From Mesorhizobium tamadayense (GTDB lineage Bacteria; Pseudomonadota; Alphaproteobacteria; Rhizobiales; Rhizobiaceae), in assembly GCF_003863365.1 (NCBI RefSeq), contig NZ_RQXT01000028.1:1-64000 (forward strand): DNA of 64,000 nucleotides. The letters run 5' to 3'. This document shows, piece by piece, positions 34,387-42,321 of this stretch. Position 1 is the first letter of the stretch; each line of letters starts with the position of its first letter. Under the pieces are notes generated by a model. It was not told where the DNA came from. It was given only the letters and a program-made list of their open reading frames with translations, and did no database searches. The translations under genes and the position numbers were made by a program.

Positions 34387-35220
34387 CTAAACCGTGGCCG
34401 GATCGAGCGCCGGCTGGCCCTTGAACCGCGCGATGATGCCGGCAAGGTCGCCGCCGGCGAATGCATCGCGCAGAGCGTCGAAGGACGGCAGCACGAAATA
34501 GGCGCGCTGGAACTTGTCGATCTCATAGCCGGTGCGCATCACCGTCTCGAGGTCGAACGGCACATGGTGCGCGTCCTTGCTTTCGACCGCGAACTGCAGC
34601 TCGGTGAAGGACGACATCAGCCCGGCGCCGAAGGCCTTCAGCGGCTGGCCTGGTTCCTGGATGAGGCCGTATTCGGCGCTGTACCAGTAGAGCCGGGTAA
34701 TCATCTCGTCGCCGCCGAGCGCGATCATGTCCTCTGACTTCTCGCCATACATCTGCATGAAATCGGCGAACACGGGCTGCGTCAGGATCGGCACATGGCC
34801 GAAGAAGTCATGGAACATGTCCGGCTCGACGATATAGTCGAGCTCCTGCCTGGTCCGCAGCCAGTTGGTGACCGGGAAGCGGCGATTGGCCAGATGCTCG
34901 AAGAACGGGCCGGCAGGGATCAGGCCGGGCACCGCCACGATCTTCCAGCCGGTCAGCTTGCTCAGTTTCTCGCCGACCGCGTCGAAATCCGGAATCCTGT
35001 CGAGCAGGCCAAGCGCCGCGACGCCGTCGAGATATGAGCGGTGCGCGAGCTTCTGGGTCAGTTTCGTCTGGCGGTCGCAGAGCGTGCGCCACACCGCCTG
35101 TTCCTCGGCCGAATAATTGTACCCTTGAGCCACAGTAAAGTCGGCGCGGCAAACCGAATAGTTGCCGCGAAGGCCTTGCGCCGCGCATTCGCGGGCATAG
35201 TCGGCAACGCTGATGGTCAT
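34387..35220 (-). CDS. phhA: Phenylalanine 4-monooxygenase
   Basis: Hydroxylates phenylalanine to tyrosine with tetrahydropterin and O2. It has 277 residues, the size of the bacterial catalytic-core-only enzyme. The iron ligands lie in EPDMFHDFFGHVPILTQPVF (two His, motif HxxxxH), and the third ligand (Glu) in RLYWYSAEYGLI. The adjacent divergent Lrp-type gene is the usual partner and probably regulates it in response to amino acids. Confidence 0.95.
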   Translation of the reverse strand: MTISVADYARECAAQGLRGNYSVCRADFTVAQGYNYSAEEQAVWRTLCDRQTKLTQKLAHRSYLDGVAALGLLDRIPDFDAVGEKLSKLTGWKIVAVPGLIPAGPFFEHLANRRFPVTNWLRTRQELDYIVEPDMFHDFFGHVPILTQPVFADFMQMYGEKSEDMIALGGDEMITRLYWYSAEYGLIQEPGQPLKAFGAGLMSSFTELQFAVESKDAHHVPFDLETVMRTGYEIDKFQRAYFVLPSFDALRDAFAGGDLAGIIARFKGQPALDPATV

Positions 35221-35360
35221 GGCTGTTCCTCCTCAAAATCATGATCCGTCGATCTTGAGCCGATTGTATCGGCAGATGGCGGGGCAAATCAGCTTTGTTG
35301 GTGGCTTGATCGCTGGTTTTGAGATAAAGATCGCTCAAGGTGGCGGGGTAAGGAGCGGAA

Positions 35361-35837
35361 ATGCCTCAACTTGACGATTTCGAAATAAGGATGCTCGACA
35401 TCCTGCAGCGCGACGGCCGCAAGCCCGTATCGGAAATCGCGCAGGAGATCGGCCTTTCGACCACGCCCTGCGCGCGTCGCTTCGAGGCGCTGCAAGACGC
35501 CGGCTTCATCAAGGGCTTTGCCGCCGTGCTCAGCCGCCGCGCGCTCGGCCTCACGGTCGAGGTGTTCATCCAGGTCCGCCTGGTGAGCCACAGCGACGGC
35601 TCTCCGGAAAGCTTCATCGCCGCCGTGCAGCGCATGGATGAGGTTTCGTCCTGCTGGACGATGACCGGCGACCACGATTTCCTGCTGCATGTCATGGTGC
35701 CGTCGGTGGACGACCTCAACGCCTTCGTCATGCACCGGCTGATGCGGCTCCCGGGCGTCCGCGACGTCCACACCCAGCTCGTGCTGCAGAACATCAAGGG
35801 GCCAGGCCACGTGCCGCTCAGCCATCTGCGGCGTTAG
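35361..35837 (+). CDS. Lrp/AsnC-family transcriptional regulator
   Basis: A 158-residue regulator: an N-terminal helix-turn-helix (LDILQRDGRKPVSEIAQEIG, then LSTTPCARRFEALQDAGFI) and a C-terminal RAM/ligand domain (VSSCWTMTGDHDFLLHVMVP). It is divergent from phhA over 140 bp. That region holds CTTGAGC near 35254 and its inverse GCTCAAG near 35333, possible half-sites. It likely senses an aromatic amino acid and controls phhA. Confidence 0.92.
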   Translation: MPQLDDFEIRMLDILQRDGRKPVSEIAQEIGLSTTPCARRFEALQDAGFIKGFAAVLSRRALGLTVEVFIQVRLVSHSDGSPESFIAAVQRMDEVSSCWTMTGDHDFLLHVMVPSVDDLNAFVMHRLMRLPGVRDVHTQLVLQNIKGPGHVPLSHLRR

Positions 35838-36228
35838 ATGGTGCCCGAAACCGGGTTTCTGCGAAAACGACCCGACAAAATGTCCGGCGTAAATTCAAAT
35901 CCGAACGATTTCCCCGGTATTAACTGAAATTAAGGTTATGCAAACCTTAAGAAAAGACATGCCTGGTGATTTTCGCTAGCATTGACGTTACGTTCGTCTT
36001 CTTGCGAGCCGGAAGAAAGTATGACCGCGCATTATTCGGTAGCTCCAGATTGTTGCATGGAATCCTGGACGGTCGCCAGGCCGGCTCGGCCGCACAATCC
36101 GTTTACCGCCGGTTAGCAACATTAGTGTCTTATAATGGATCAGGCTTGCCTTCGTCCTTGCGTGAGGACTTGACGGACTTCGCTTGCTCGAACCGTTCAT
36201 GCGGAGGACGATCGCACAGGAGCGTTGC
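35838..36228. other. Intergenic region, 390 bp, no convincing gene
   Basis: More AT-rich than its surroundings. It contains a perfect 8-bp inverted repeat TTAAGGTT-ATGCA-AACCTTAA at 35930-35950 and nearby TTAA repeats resembling CtrA-box halves but with a 6-nt rather than 7-nt spacing. It presumably carries the promoter of the GGDEF-EAL gene. The open frame at 35966-36238 has no ribosome site or recognisable content and is not called. Confidence 0.5.
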
Positions 36229-38208
36229 ATGCAACTGACGGAGGATGTGGCACAGAGGGTTACCGAAGCGATTTCACGCCCGCCGTGGAAATCCGCCGAT
36301 CCCACGCTTTTTGCGATGTTGTTGCACAAAAACGCGGATCAGAATCGCAAGGTCGTGCGCTGGGGCATAGCGGCGGCCGTGCTGAGCTACATTTGCTACG
36401 GTGCCTTCGACTGGTTTCTTTTCCCGGACCTTGCGGACCGTCTGATCCTGACGCGCCTGACGTTGGGACTAACCTTCCTGGTGCTTGTCGAACTCGTTGC
36501 TCGACGCGGTTTTGCCGTCACCACTCTGCACTATGTTGCCGCACTGGCGATCGTGGCGGGCGCAATCGGCTGGCTGCTGTCGGCGCTCGGGACGACGCAT
36601 CAGGAGGCGCTGTCCCATTTCATGATCTTCGGCACGGTGTTCATTCTCGGCGCCAATCTTTTCTTCAATTTCCGGCTATGGCTCTCGGCGCTGTCGTCGG
36701 CGACCGTGACGGTCGCCTTCGTAAGCGCAACGCTGTTCGTCCTTCAAGCCGACTTTGCTACCCGCCTGGTGCTTGCAACCTATTTCGCGAATTGCCTTGT
36801 TTTGTCGCTTTATCTCTCATGGCGCCTGAGCATGGAGCGCTACCAGACCTTCCTGCATGCGCTTCAGGCGCAGATCCAGGAGCAGGTTGCCTTCGAGAAC
36901 GGTCAAAAGCTCATCGAGATCGCTGACACGGATCCGCTTACCGGACTTAAGAACCGCAGGGCGATCACGCGGGAATTCGCGGAGTTGTGCAGGGAATGGG
37001 CCACGGACAATGACGAGATAGGCGTCATTCTCATGGACGTGGACTACTTCAAGCGGTTCAACGACCGGCTCGGCCATCAGGCCGGCGACGACTGCCTGAT
37101 CGAGCTCGCCCGCGCCTTCGACGAAACGGCGGCTTCCAACCATGCCATCGCAGGGCGCTACGGCGGCGAGGAATTCGTTGTGCTCTGCAAGGTCGCCGGA
37201 CGTGATCATCTGCGCGAGGTGACGCATCAATTCTGCCGGGCCGTCGAGAATTTGAAAATCTCCCATCCCGACCGGGACGACAAGCTCAACATCGTCACCA
37301 TCAGCGCCGGCGCCTCGTTGACGCGCGCCGACCAAAGCGTAGAGCTTCGGATCCTGCTGCAGGAGGCCGACCGCGCGCTCTATGCGTCGAAATTCTCGGG
37401 GCGCGCCACCTCCACCATCTATGATGCGCAAGCCATCGACCAAAAGCGCGCCAGCCAGAATCTTTCAGAACTGCTCAAGCATGCCGTTGCGGAACGACTC
37501 GTCTCCGTCGTCTATCAACCGATCTGCGATGCGACATCCGGCCAGGTGCTTGGTCACGAGTCGCTGATGCGGCTGCGCGACTTCGACGGCAGCGCGATCA
37601 GCCCGTCCGTGTTCATACCCGTCGCCGAGCAGACCGGCGGCATCGAGGAGCTCGGGATGTGGCTCATCGATCGGGCCTGCGGCGACATGGTCGAGCACGG
37701 ATTGGGGGCGGTCGTGTCCGCGAATGTGTCGGTGGTCCAGCTCAAGGCGCCGAATTTCCCGCTGCACATCGCCGAGATCCTTGGCCGGCACGGTATGGCG
37801 CCTCAGAAACTGGCGCTCGAAGTCACCGAAGGCAGCGATATTTTCCTGGAGGCGCAGGCCGCCAGAAATATCGAGCAGCTACGAAACCTGGGCGTTCAAA
37901 TCTGGCTGGATGATTTCGGAACCGGGTTTGCTGGCCTTGCGTGGCTCCGCCGGTTCAAGTTCGACGTCGTCAAGATCGACCGAAGTTTCTTGCACGACTG
38001 CCAGACGATTCGCGGCCTGAGCCTGTTGCAGGACATGGTCAGGCTTCTGCGCAACCTGGGCCATACGGTCCTGGTCGAGGGTGTCGAGACGAAAGAGCAG
38101 CAGAATTTGCTGCAGCACATGGGCATTCAGTCGGTCCAGGGTTTCCTCACCGGGCGCCCGGTTCCGATCGACGAGATCAAGCAGGCCAGGCGGGAACTCG
38201 TCGCTTAG
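36229..38208 (+). CDS. Membrane GGDEF-EAL bifunctional cyclic-di-GMP protein
   Basis: A 659-residue protein. About six helices fill residues 40-205, then come a GGDEF domain (VILMDVDYFKRFNDRLGH, GGEEF at 312-316) and an EAL-type domain. In the EAL motif the Glu is kept (HESLMRL, Glu444), and the other phosphodiesterase residues are visible: SANVSVVQL, LEVTEG, WLDDFGTGFAGL, VKIDRSFL, VEGVET and QGFLTGRPVP. Both activities are thus possible. No RxxD inhibition site is present. The ATG at 36229 has AGGAG 7 nt upstream. Confidence 0.92.
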   Translation: MQLTEDVAQRVTEAISRPPWKSADPTLFAMLLHKNADQNRKVVRWGIAAAVLSYICYGAFDWFLFPDLADRLILTRLTLGLTFLVLVELVARRGFAVTTLHYVAALAIVAGAIGWLLSALGTTHQEALSHFMIFGTVFILGANLFFNFRLWLSALSSATVTVAFVSATLFVLQADFATRLVLATYFANCLVLSLYLSWRLSMERYQTFLHALQAQIQEQVAFENGQKLIEIADTDPLTGLKNRRAITREFAELCREWATDNDEIGVILMDVDYFKRFNDRLGHQAGDDCLIELARAFDETAASNHAIAGRYGGEEFVVLCKVAGRDHLREVTHQFCRAVENLKISHPDRDDKLNIVTISAGASLTRADQSVELRILLQEADRALYASKFSGRATSTIYDAQAIDQKRASQNLSELLKHAVAERLVSVVYQPICDATSGQVLGHESLMRLRDFDGSAISPSVFIPVAEQTGGIEELGMWLIDRACGDMVEHGLGAVVSANVSVVQLKAPNFPLHIAEILGRHGMAPQKLALEVTEGSDIFLEAQAARNIEQLRNLGVQIWLDDFGTGFAGLAWLRRFKFDVVKIDRSFLHDCQTIRGLSLLQDMVRLLRNLGHTVLVEGVETKEQQNLLQHMGIQSVQGFLTGRPVPIDEIKQARRELVA

Positions 38209-38270
38209 AATTCCAGGAAAGTGTGAACAGTTTTTCCGTTCGGAATCGCGTCAAACAAAGAGATGGAGCG
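38208..38270. repeat. RIME-like repeat copy
   Basis: AATTCCAGGAAAGTGTGAAC, then TTTTTCCGTTCGGAATCGCGTC and CAAACAAAG, match the family at 41263 and 48427. It begins on the stop codon of the GGDEF-EAL gene. The arms AATTCC / GGAATC are slightly decayed. Confidence 0.8.
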
Positions 38271-38284
38271 CGTCAAGGCTCCAA

Positions 38285-38313
38285 TAAAAAAGCCGGGCCG
38301 TGAACGGCCCGGC
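38285..38313 (-). terminator. Terminator of the SAM methyltransferase gene
   Basis: A perfect 8-bp stem GCCGGGCC / GGCCCGGC with a 6-nt loop. On the minus strand the A run at 38285-38290 reads as a T run. It is placed just after the minus-strand methyltransferase gene. Confidence 0.8.
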
Positions 38314-38356
38314 ATGAAAGCAGCTCCACTGTCCCCTATGCCGTCGCTGCGAAATC

Positions 38357-39397
38357 TCAACGCCTGCGGATCTTGCCGTAAACGATGTTCCTGTTCGACC
38401 CATAGAAGACCTCGGCATCGACGTGGTTCTTGTCGACCGCGGCATTGATGATGTCCCACATGTCGCTGGCCGAGCGCAGGATGAGCGGCCAGTCCATGAA
38501 GGTCTCCATGTAGCCGTCGGTCGTGATCTCGTCGCTGAAATTGGCGAAGAGGAATTCGCCGTCCGGCTTGACCAGCTCCATGGCTCGCTGAAGCAGGCGC
38601 GCGCCGACAGGGAGCGGCAGGTAGTCGTACAGGCCTGACGCATAGACGAGGTCGAACGTGCCAAGCGGGTAGGCGCGCCGCAAAAGGCCGCGCACGGATC
38701 CGTCCACGGCTTCCACCACCGTGCCGGCGAGGTCGCGGTTGACCGTGCCGACGCTCATCGGGTCCTGGTCGAGGCCGACCCAGCGCTTAAGTCTTTTCTC
38801 GGCCAGCGCCTTTGAGAGCTCGGCTTCCCGCAAATGGCCGCAGGCGATTGCCAGCACCTCCGCGTTCTCTGCCCGCGCAGCCGTTTCGTCGACCGTTCTG
38901 GCCAATATCTCGCGACGCTCGCGCCCCGCCACCGAACTTGCCGCCTCGCTCGTATAGGCAAAGATCTCGCGGCCAAGCTCGCTCGATGATGCCACGATCT
39001 CGTTGGCGCTCGGGTGCTTGTAGTAGATGTCCAGCAGCGTCGCGTCGCCCGAATAGCCGCGCGGCTTCTCGAAGGACCAGCGCGTGAACGGATCCTGTTT
39101 CAGATATGCCGCCACGCGATGCTGCTGAGCAATCGGGATTAGCTCCTGCCAGAGAGCTGGGGCGGCATCGCGGCGCAATTCGTGCAATCGACCCGCCAGG
39201 CGTTCGACTATTTGCCCTGCGGGCTCCTGGCGCGCGAAAGCCTGGTGGGCGAGGTCCAGCACAAGCGCCAGCTGGCCCGCTCGCGCCTTGAGCTCGACGG
39301 CGTCGACCGTCTCGCCGGACGCCGCCTTATGCTTCTTGATCAACGTCGATGTGATGAGGCTTGCTTCATCAATTTTCAGGTCAGGATTGAGCGCCAT
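38357..39397 (-). CDS. Class I SAM-dependent methyltransferase, unknown substrate
   Basis: A 346-residue protein. The N-terminal 100 residues are helical. Then comes DPFTRWSFEKPRGYSGDATL and the Rossmann core with motif I at VLAIACGHLREAELSKALAE and an acidic GLDQDP at strand 2. Later motifs are FDLVYASGLYDYLP and FLFANFSDEI. The middle motif recalls PhcB-type (3-OH fatty-acid methyl ester) proteins, but that assignment is weak. It is divergent from the BchE-like gene over 250 bp. Confidence 0.75.
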   Translation of the reverse strand: MALNPDLKIDEASLITSTLIKKHKAASGETVDAVELKARAGQLALVLDLAHQAFARQEPAGQIVERLAGRLHELRRDAAPALWQELIPIAQQHRVAAYLKQDPFTRWSFEKPRGYSGDATLLDIYYKHPSANEIVASSSELGREIFAYTSEAASSVAGRERREILARTVDETAARAENAEVLAIACGHLREAELSKALAEKRLKRWVGLDQDPMSVGTVNRDLAGTVVEAVDGSVRGLLRRAYPLGTFDLVYASGLYDYLPLPVGARLLQRAMELVKPDGEFLFANFSDEITTDGYMETFMDWPLILRSASDMWDIINAAVDKNHVDAEVFYGSNRNIVYGKIRRR

Positions 39398-39649
39398 CTG
39401 GCAATTCCTTGTGGTCCCCCGGCGGCGATTATAAATACTTAGAGTTTTAATAAAAGTTTAGGACAGGCTGTATTAGAGATCGCTAAATAGATGATTATCC
39501 GGAGGTTTGAACCGCCGGGAGCGACGACCGCGCGACGTCGAGGGCGGCTCGTCAAATCTGCGGCAAAGCTGCGCCGAAACTGCTGAACCGCGCCAAGGCA
39601 GCCGCGACATTCGCGGCTAGGACCAGCGGACCGACACGGGAGGTCCGCC
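39398..39649. other. Divergent promoter region with a hairpin at the ribosome site
   Basis: The left part (39427-39500) is AT-rich (ATTATAAATACTTAGAG and nearby) and probably holds the methyltransferase promoter. Next to the BchE-like ATG, GCGGACC (39626-39632) and GGTCCGC (39642-39648) can pair around the GGGAGG ribosome site and may limit translation. I looked for a cobalamin riboswitch and did not find its box. Confidence 0.4.
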
Positions 39650-41218
39650 ATGAACATCGTGCTGGTCAACCCGCCGCATACGGCCATCGGCAGCCGCGTG
39701 CCGGACGACCATCTGCCGCCTTTGGGTCTATTGGCGATCGGCGGTCCGCTGCTGGATACCAGCCATCGGGTGCGGCTGGTCGACGCGGAGTTCGGACCGA
39801 TGCCGCTTTCCGTGCTCGTTGACGGCGCCTTGAGCGGCGATCCGGATTTCGTCCTCATCGGCCATTCAGGCTCGACCTCGGCGCACCCGACCGCGCTGCG
39901 GATCGCTGAGACGATCAAAGCCCGCGCGCCTGGCGTCATCATCGTCTATGGCGGCGTCTTCCCGACCTATCACTGGCGCGACGTGCTCGCCGCAACGGAC
40001 GTCTTCGACTTCATCGTGCGCGGCGAGGGCGAGGCGACCGCGGCGGCGCTGGTCGAGGCGCTGGAAATGCGCCGGCCGGTGGCAAGCGTCGCCGGCATCG
40101 CCTATCGCGACGATCTCGGCCGCCCCTTCGCCACGCCGCCGGCCACGACGATCGCCGATCTCGACGCCTGTCGCGTCGGCTGGGAGCTGATCGACCATGG
40201 CCGCTACAGCTATTGGGGCGGCAAGCGCGCCGTGGTCATGCAGTTCTCGCGCGGCTGCCCGCATCTGTGCAACTATTGCGGCCAGCGCGGCTTCTGGACT
40301 CGCTGGCGGCATCGCGATCCGGTCAAATTCGCCAAAGAAATCGCCTGGCTGCACCGCGAGCACGGCGTCGAGCTGATCAACCTCGCGGACGAGAACCCGA
40401 CCTCATCGAAGAAGGCCTGGCGCGCCTTCCTCGATGCCATGATCGCGGAGGATGTGCCGGTGCTGATCGTCGGCTCGACGCGCGCCGACGACATCGTGCG
40501 TGACGCCGATATCCTCAATCTCTACCGCAAGGCCGGCGTCATCCGCTGGCTGCTCGGCATGGAGAACACCGACGAAGAGACGCTGTCGTTGATCCGCAAG
40601 GGCGGCAGCACTAAGTCCGACCGCGAAGCGATCCGGCTGCTTCGCCGGCATGGCATCCTGTCGATGGCCACCTGGGTCGCCGGCTTCGAGGATGAAGGCT
40701 TTCGCGATCTCTGGCGCGGCTTCCGTCAGCTCATCGCCTATGACCCAGACCAGATCCAGGCGCTCTATGTCACGCCGCACCGCTGGACGCCGTTCTTCCG
40801 CATCGCGAGCAATCGCAAGGTGATCCAGAAGGATATCCGCCTCTGGGATTACAAGCACCAGGTCCTGCATATGACCAGGCTGAAGCCCTGGATGCTGTTC
40901 TTCGCCGTCAAGCTGATCGAGCTTGCCGTGCAGTCGCGGCCGAAGGCGCTGGCGCGCGTCCTCTTCCACCCCGACCCCGAGCAGCGCCATTCGATGCGCT
41001 GGTATACGAAAATGGGCCGCCGTGTCTGGTTCCGCGAGGTCTGGGGTTTTCTGGTCCGCGACCGCCGCCTGACGGACGGTACGACGCTCGCCGAATTCTG
41101 GGGCGCGCCGCAGGACGAGGAGGAAGAATCGATGATCTTTCAGCGCCCGGCGCGCAAGCCGGCCAGGCCCATCGTTGAAGACGCGCGCGTGTCGGATGAA
41201 AGAAGATTAGCCGGCTGA
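39650..41218 (+). CDS. BchE-like cobalamin-binding radical SAM protein
   Basis: A 522-residue protein with an N-terminal B12-binding domain (IGSRVPDDHLPPLGLLAIGG, IGHSGSTS, YGGVFPTYHW) and a radical SAM core. Its cluster motif is CPHLCNYC at residues 203-210 within VVMQFSRGCPHLCNYCGQRG. The flanks FWTRWRHRDP, NLADENPTSSKKAWRAFL, LLGMENTDEETL and YVTPHRWTPFFRIA closely match anaerobic Mg-protoporphyrin IX monomethyl ester cyclase (BchE). No other bacteriochlorophyll gene is in the window, so the true substrate may be a different porphyrin or tetrapyrrole. The gene symbol is withheld. Confidence 0.85.
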   Translation: MNIVLVNPPHTAIGSRVPDDHLPPLGLLAIGGPLLDTSHRVRLVDAEFGPMPLSVLVDGALSGDPDFVLIGHSGSTSAHPTALRIAETIKARAPGVIIVYGGVFPTYHWRDVLAATDVFDFIVRGEGEATAAALVEALEMRRPVASVAGIAYRDDLGRPFATPPATTIADLDACRVGWELIDHGRYSYWGGKRAVVMQFSRGCPHLCNYCGQRGFWTRWRHRDPVKFAKEIAWLHREHGVELINLADENPTSSKKAWRAFLDAMIAEDVPVLIVGSTRADDIVRDADILNLYRKAGVIRWLLGMENTDEETLSLIRKGGSTKSDREAIRLLRRHGILSMATWVAGFEDEGFRDLWRGFRQLIAYDPDQIQALYVTPHRWTPFFRIASNRKVIQKDIRLWDYKHQVLHMTRLKPWMLFFAVKLIELAVQSRPKALARVLFHPDPEQRHSMRWYTKMGRRVWFREVWGFLVRDRRLTDGTTLAEFWGAPQDEEEESMIFQRPARKPARPIVEDARVSDERRLAG

Positions 41219-41262
41219 TTATGGCAGTTCACCGCTTCATGGAAACGGTGAACTTGCCCTAT

Positions 41263-41323
41263 CTCATTGTTCTGACGCAATTCCGGACGGAAAACCGTGT
41301 CACACTTTTCCTGGAATTGCTCT
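41263..41323. repeat. RIME-like repeat copy, inverted orientation
   Basis: GCAATTCCGGACGGAAAACC begins at 41277 and TTTTCCTGGAATTGC ends at 41320: the same element as at 48427 on the opposite strand, including the TGACGC flank. It sits between the convergent BchE-like gene and argB. Confidence 0.85.
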
Positions 41324-41325
41324 TG

Positions 41326-42219
41326 TTACGGCACGATCAGCGTGCCGGCGCCGTGCTCGGTGAAGAGCTCGAGCAGCACCGAATGCGGCGTCTTGCCATT
41401 GAGGATGACGACGCCTTCCACACCGCGCTCGATCGCCTCGATGCAGGTCTCGACCTTCGGGATCATGCCGCCCGATATCGTGCCGTCCTTGATCAGCGCC
41501 TTGGCTTCGGGGACCGTCAATTCGTCGATCAGCTTCTTGTTCTTGTCGAGCACGCCGGGCACGTCGGTGAGGAAGAGCAGGCGCGAGGCACGGCAGGCGC
41601 TAGCGATGGCGCCGGCAAACGTGTCGGCGTTGATGTTGTAGGTGTGGCCGTCGCGGCCAGGCGCTACCGGCGCCAGCACCGGGATCATCTCCGAGCGCGC
41701 CAGAAGGTCGAGCAGCGTGCGGTCGACCTCGACCGGCTCGCCGACGAAGCCGAGATCGAGCACCCGCTCGATGTTGGAATCCGGATCGATCATGGTCTTG
41801 CGCGCCTTTTCGGCGAACACCATGTTGCCGTCCTTGCCGCACAGGCCGATCGCCCATTCCCCCTCGGCGTTGATCAGCGCCACGATCTCCTTGTTGATCG
41901 AGCCGGCCAACACCATCTCGACGATCTCGACCGTCTTCTGGTCGGTGACGCGCAAGCCGCCCTCGAATTTGGATTCGATGCCCATATTGGAGAGCATGGC
42001 GCCGATCTGCGGCCCGCCGCCATGCACGACGATCGGGTTGACCCCCGATTGCTTCAAAAGCGCTATGTCCCGGGCGAAGGCCTTGCCGAGCTCGTTGTCG
42101 CCCATGGCATGGCCGCCATACTTCACCACCACGGTCTTGTTCTCGTAGCGCTGCATGTAGGGCAGGGCTCTCGAAAGCAGCGCGGCCTGCATTTCGGCGG
42201 TGGCGGCGATGTCCGTCAT
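41326..42219 (-). CDS. argB: Acetylglutamate kinase
   Basis: Phosphorylates N-acetylglutamate in arginine synthesis. It has 297 residues as an amino-acid kinase: TVVVKYGGHAMGD (phosphate Lys), IVVHGGGPQIGAML, and the C-terminal GMIPKVETCIEAIERGVEGV, the region that takes part in arginine feedback in many members. It is preceded by a 100-nt gap from the amidase gene on the same strand. Confidence 0.97.
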   Translation of the reverse strand: MTDIAATAEMQAALLSRALPYMQRYENKTVVVKYGGHAMGDNELGKAFARDIALLKQSGVNPIVVHGGGPQIGAMLSNMGIESKFEGGLRVTDQKTVEIVEMVLAGSINKEIVALINAEGEWAIGLCGKDGNMVFAEKARKTMIDPDSNIERVLDLGFVGEPVEVDRTLLDLLARSEMIPVLAPVAPGRDGHTYNINADTFAGAIASACRASRLLFLTDVPGVLDKNKKLIDELTVPEAKALIKDGTISGGMIPKVETCIEAIERGVEGVVILNGKTPHSVLLELFTEHGAGTLIVP

Positions 42220-42321
42220 CGTGCGTTTCCCAAAGTGGCAAGGATGCGCGGCGTCTTAGCGGGAATTGCCGCAGGCCGCAAACGGCTTTGCGGTCACAAT
42301 TGTGAAATCGTGCTCCGTCTT

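Noticed and set aside
35900..35960. CtrA box before the GGDEF-EAL gene
   Set aside because: The TTAA halves are spaced 6 nt, not 7, and the stronger signal is the TTAAGGTT/AACCTTAA stem.
35966..36238. 90-codon open frame before the GGDEF-EAL gene
   Set aside because: No ribosome site and no family similarity, and it overlaps the likely promoter and start of the larger gene.
39398..39649. Possible cobalamin riboswitch before the BchE-like gene
   Set aside because: I looked for the conserved B12-box region and saw none; the only structure is a short hairpin at the ribosome site.
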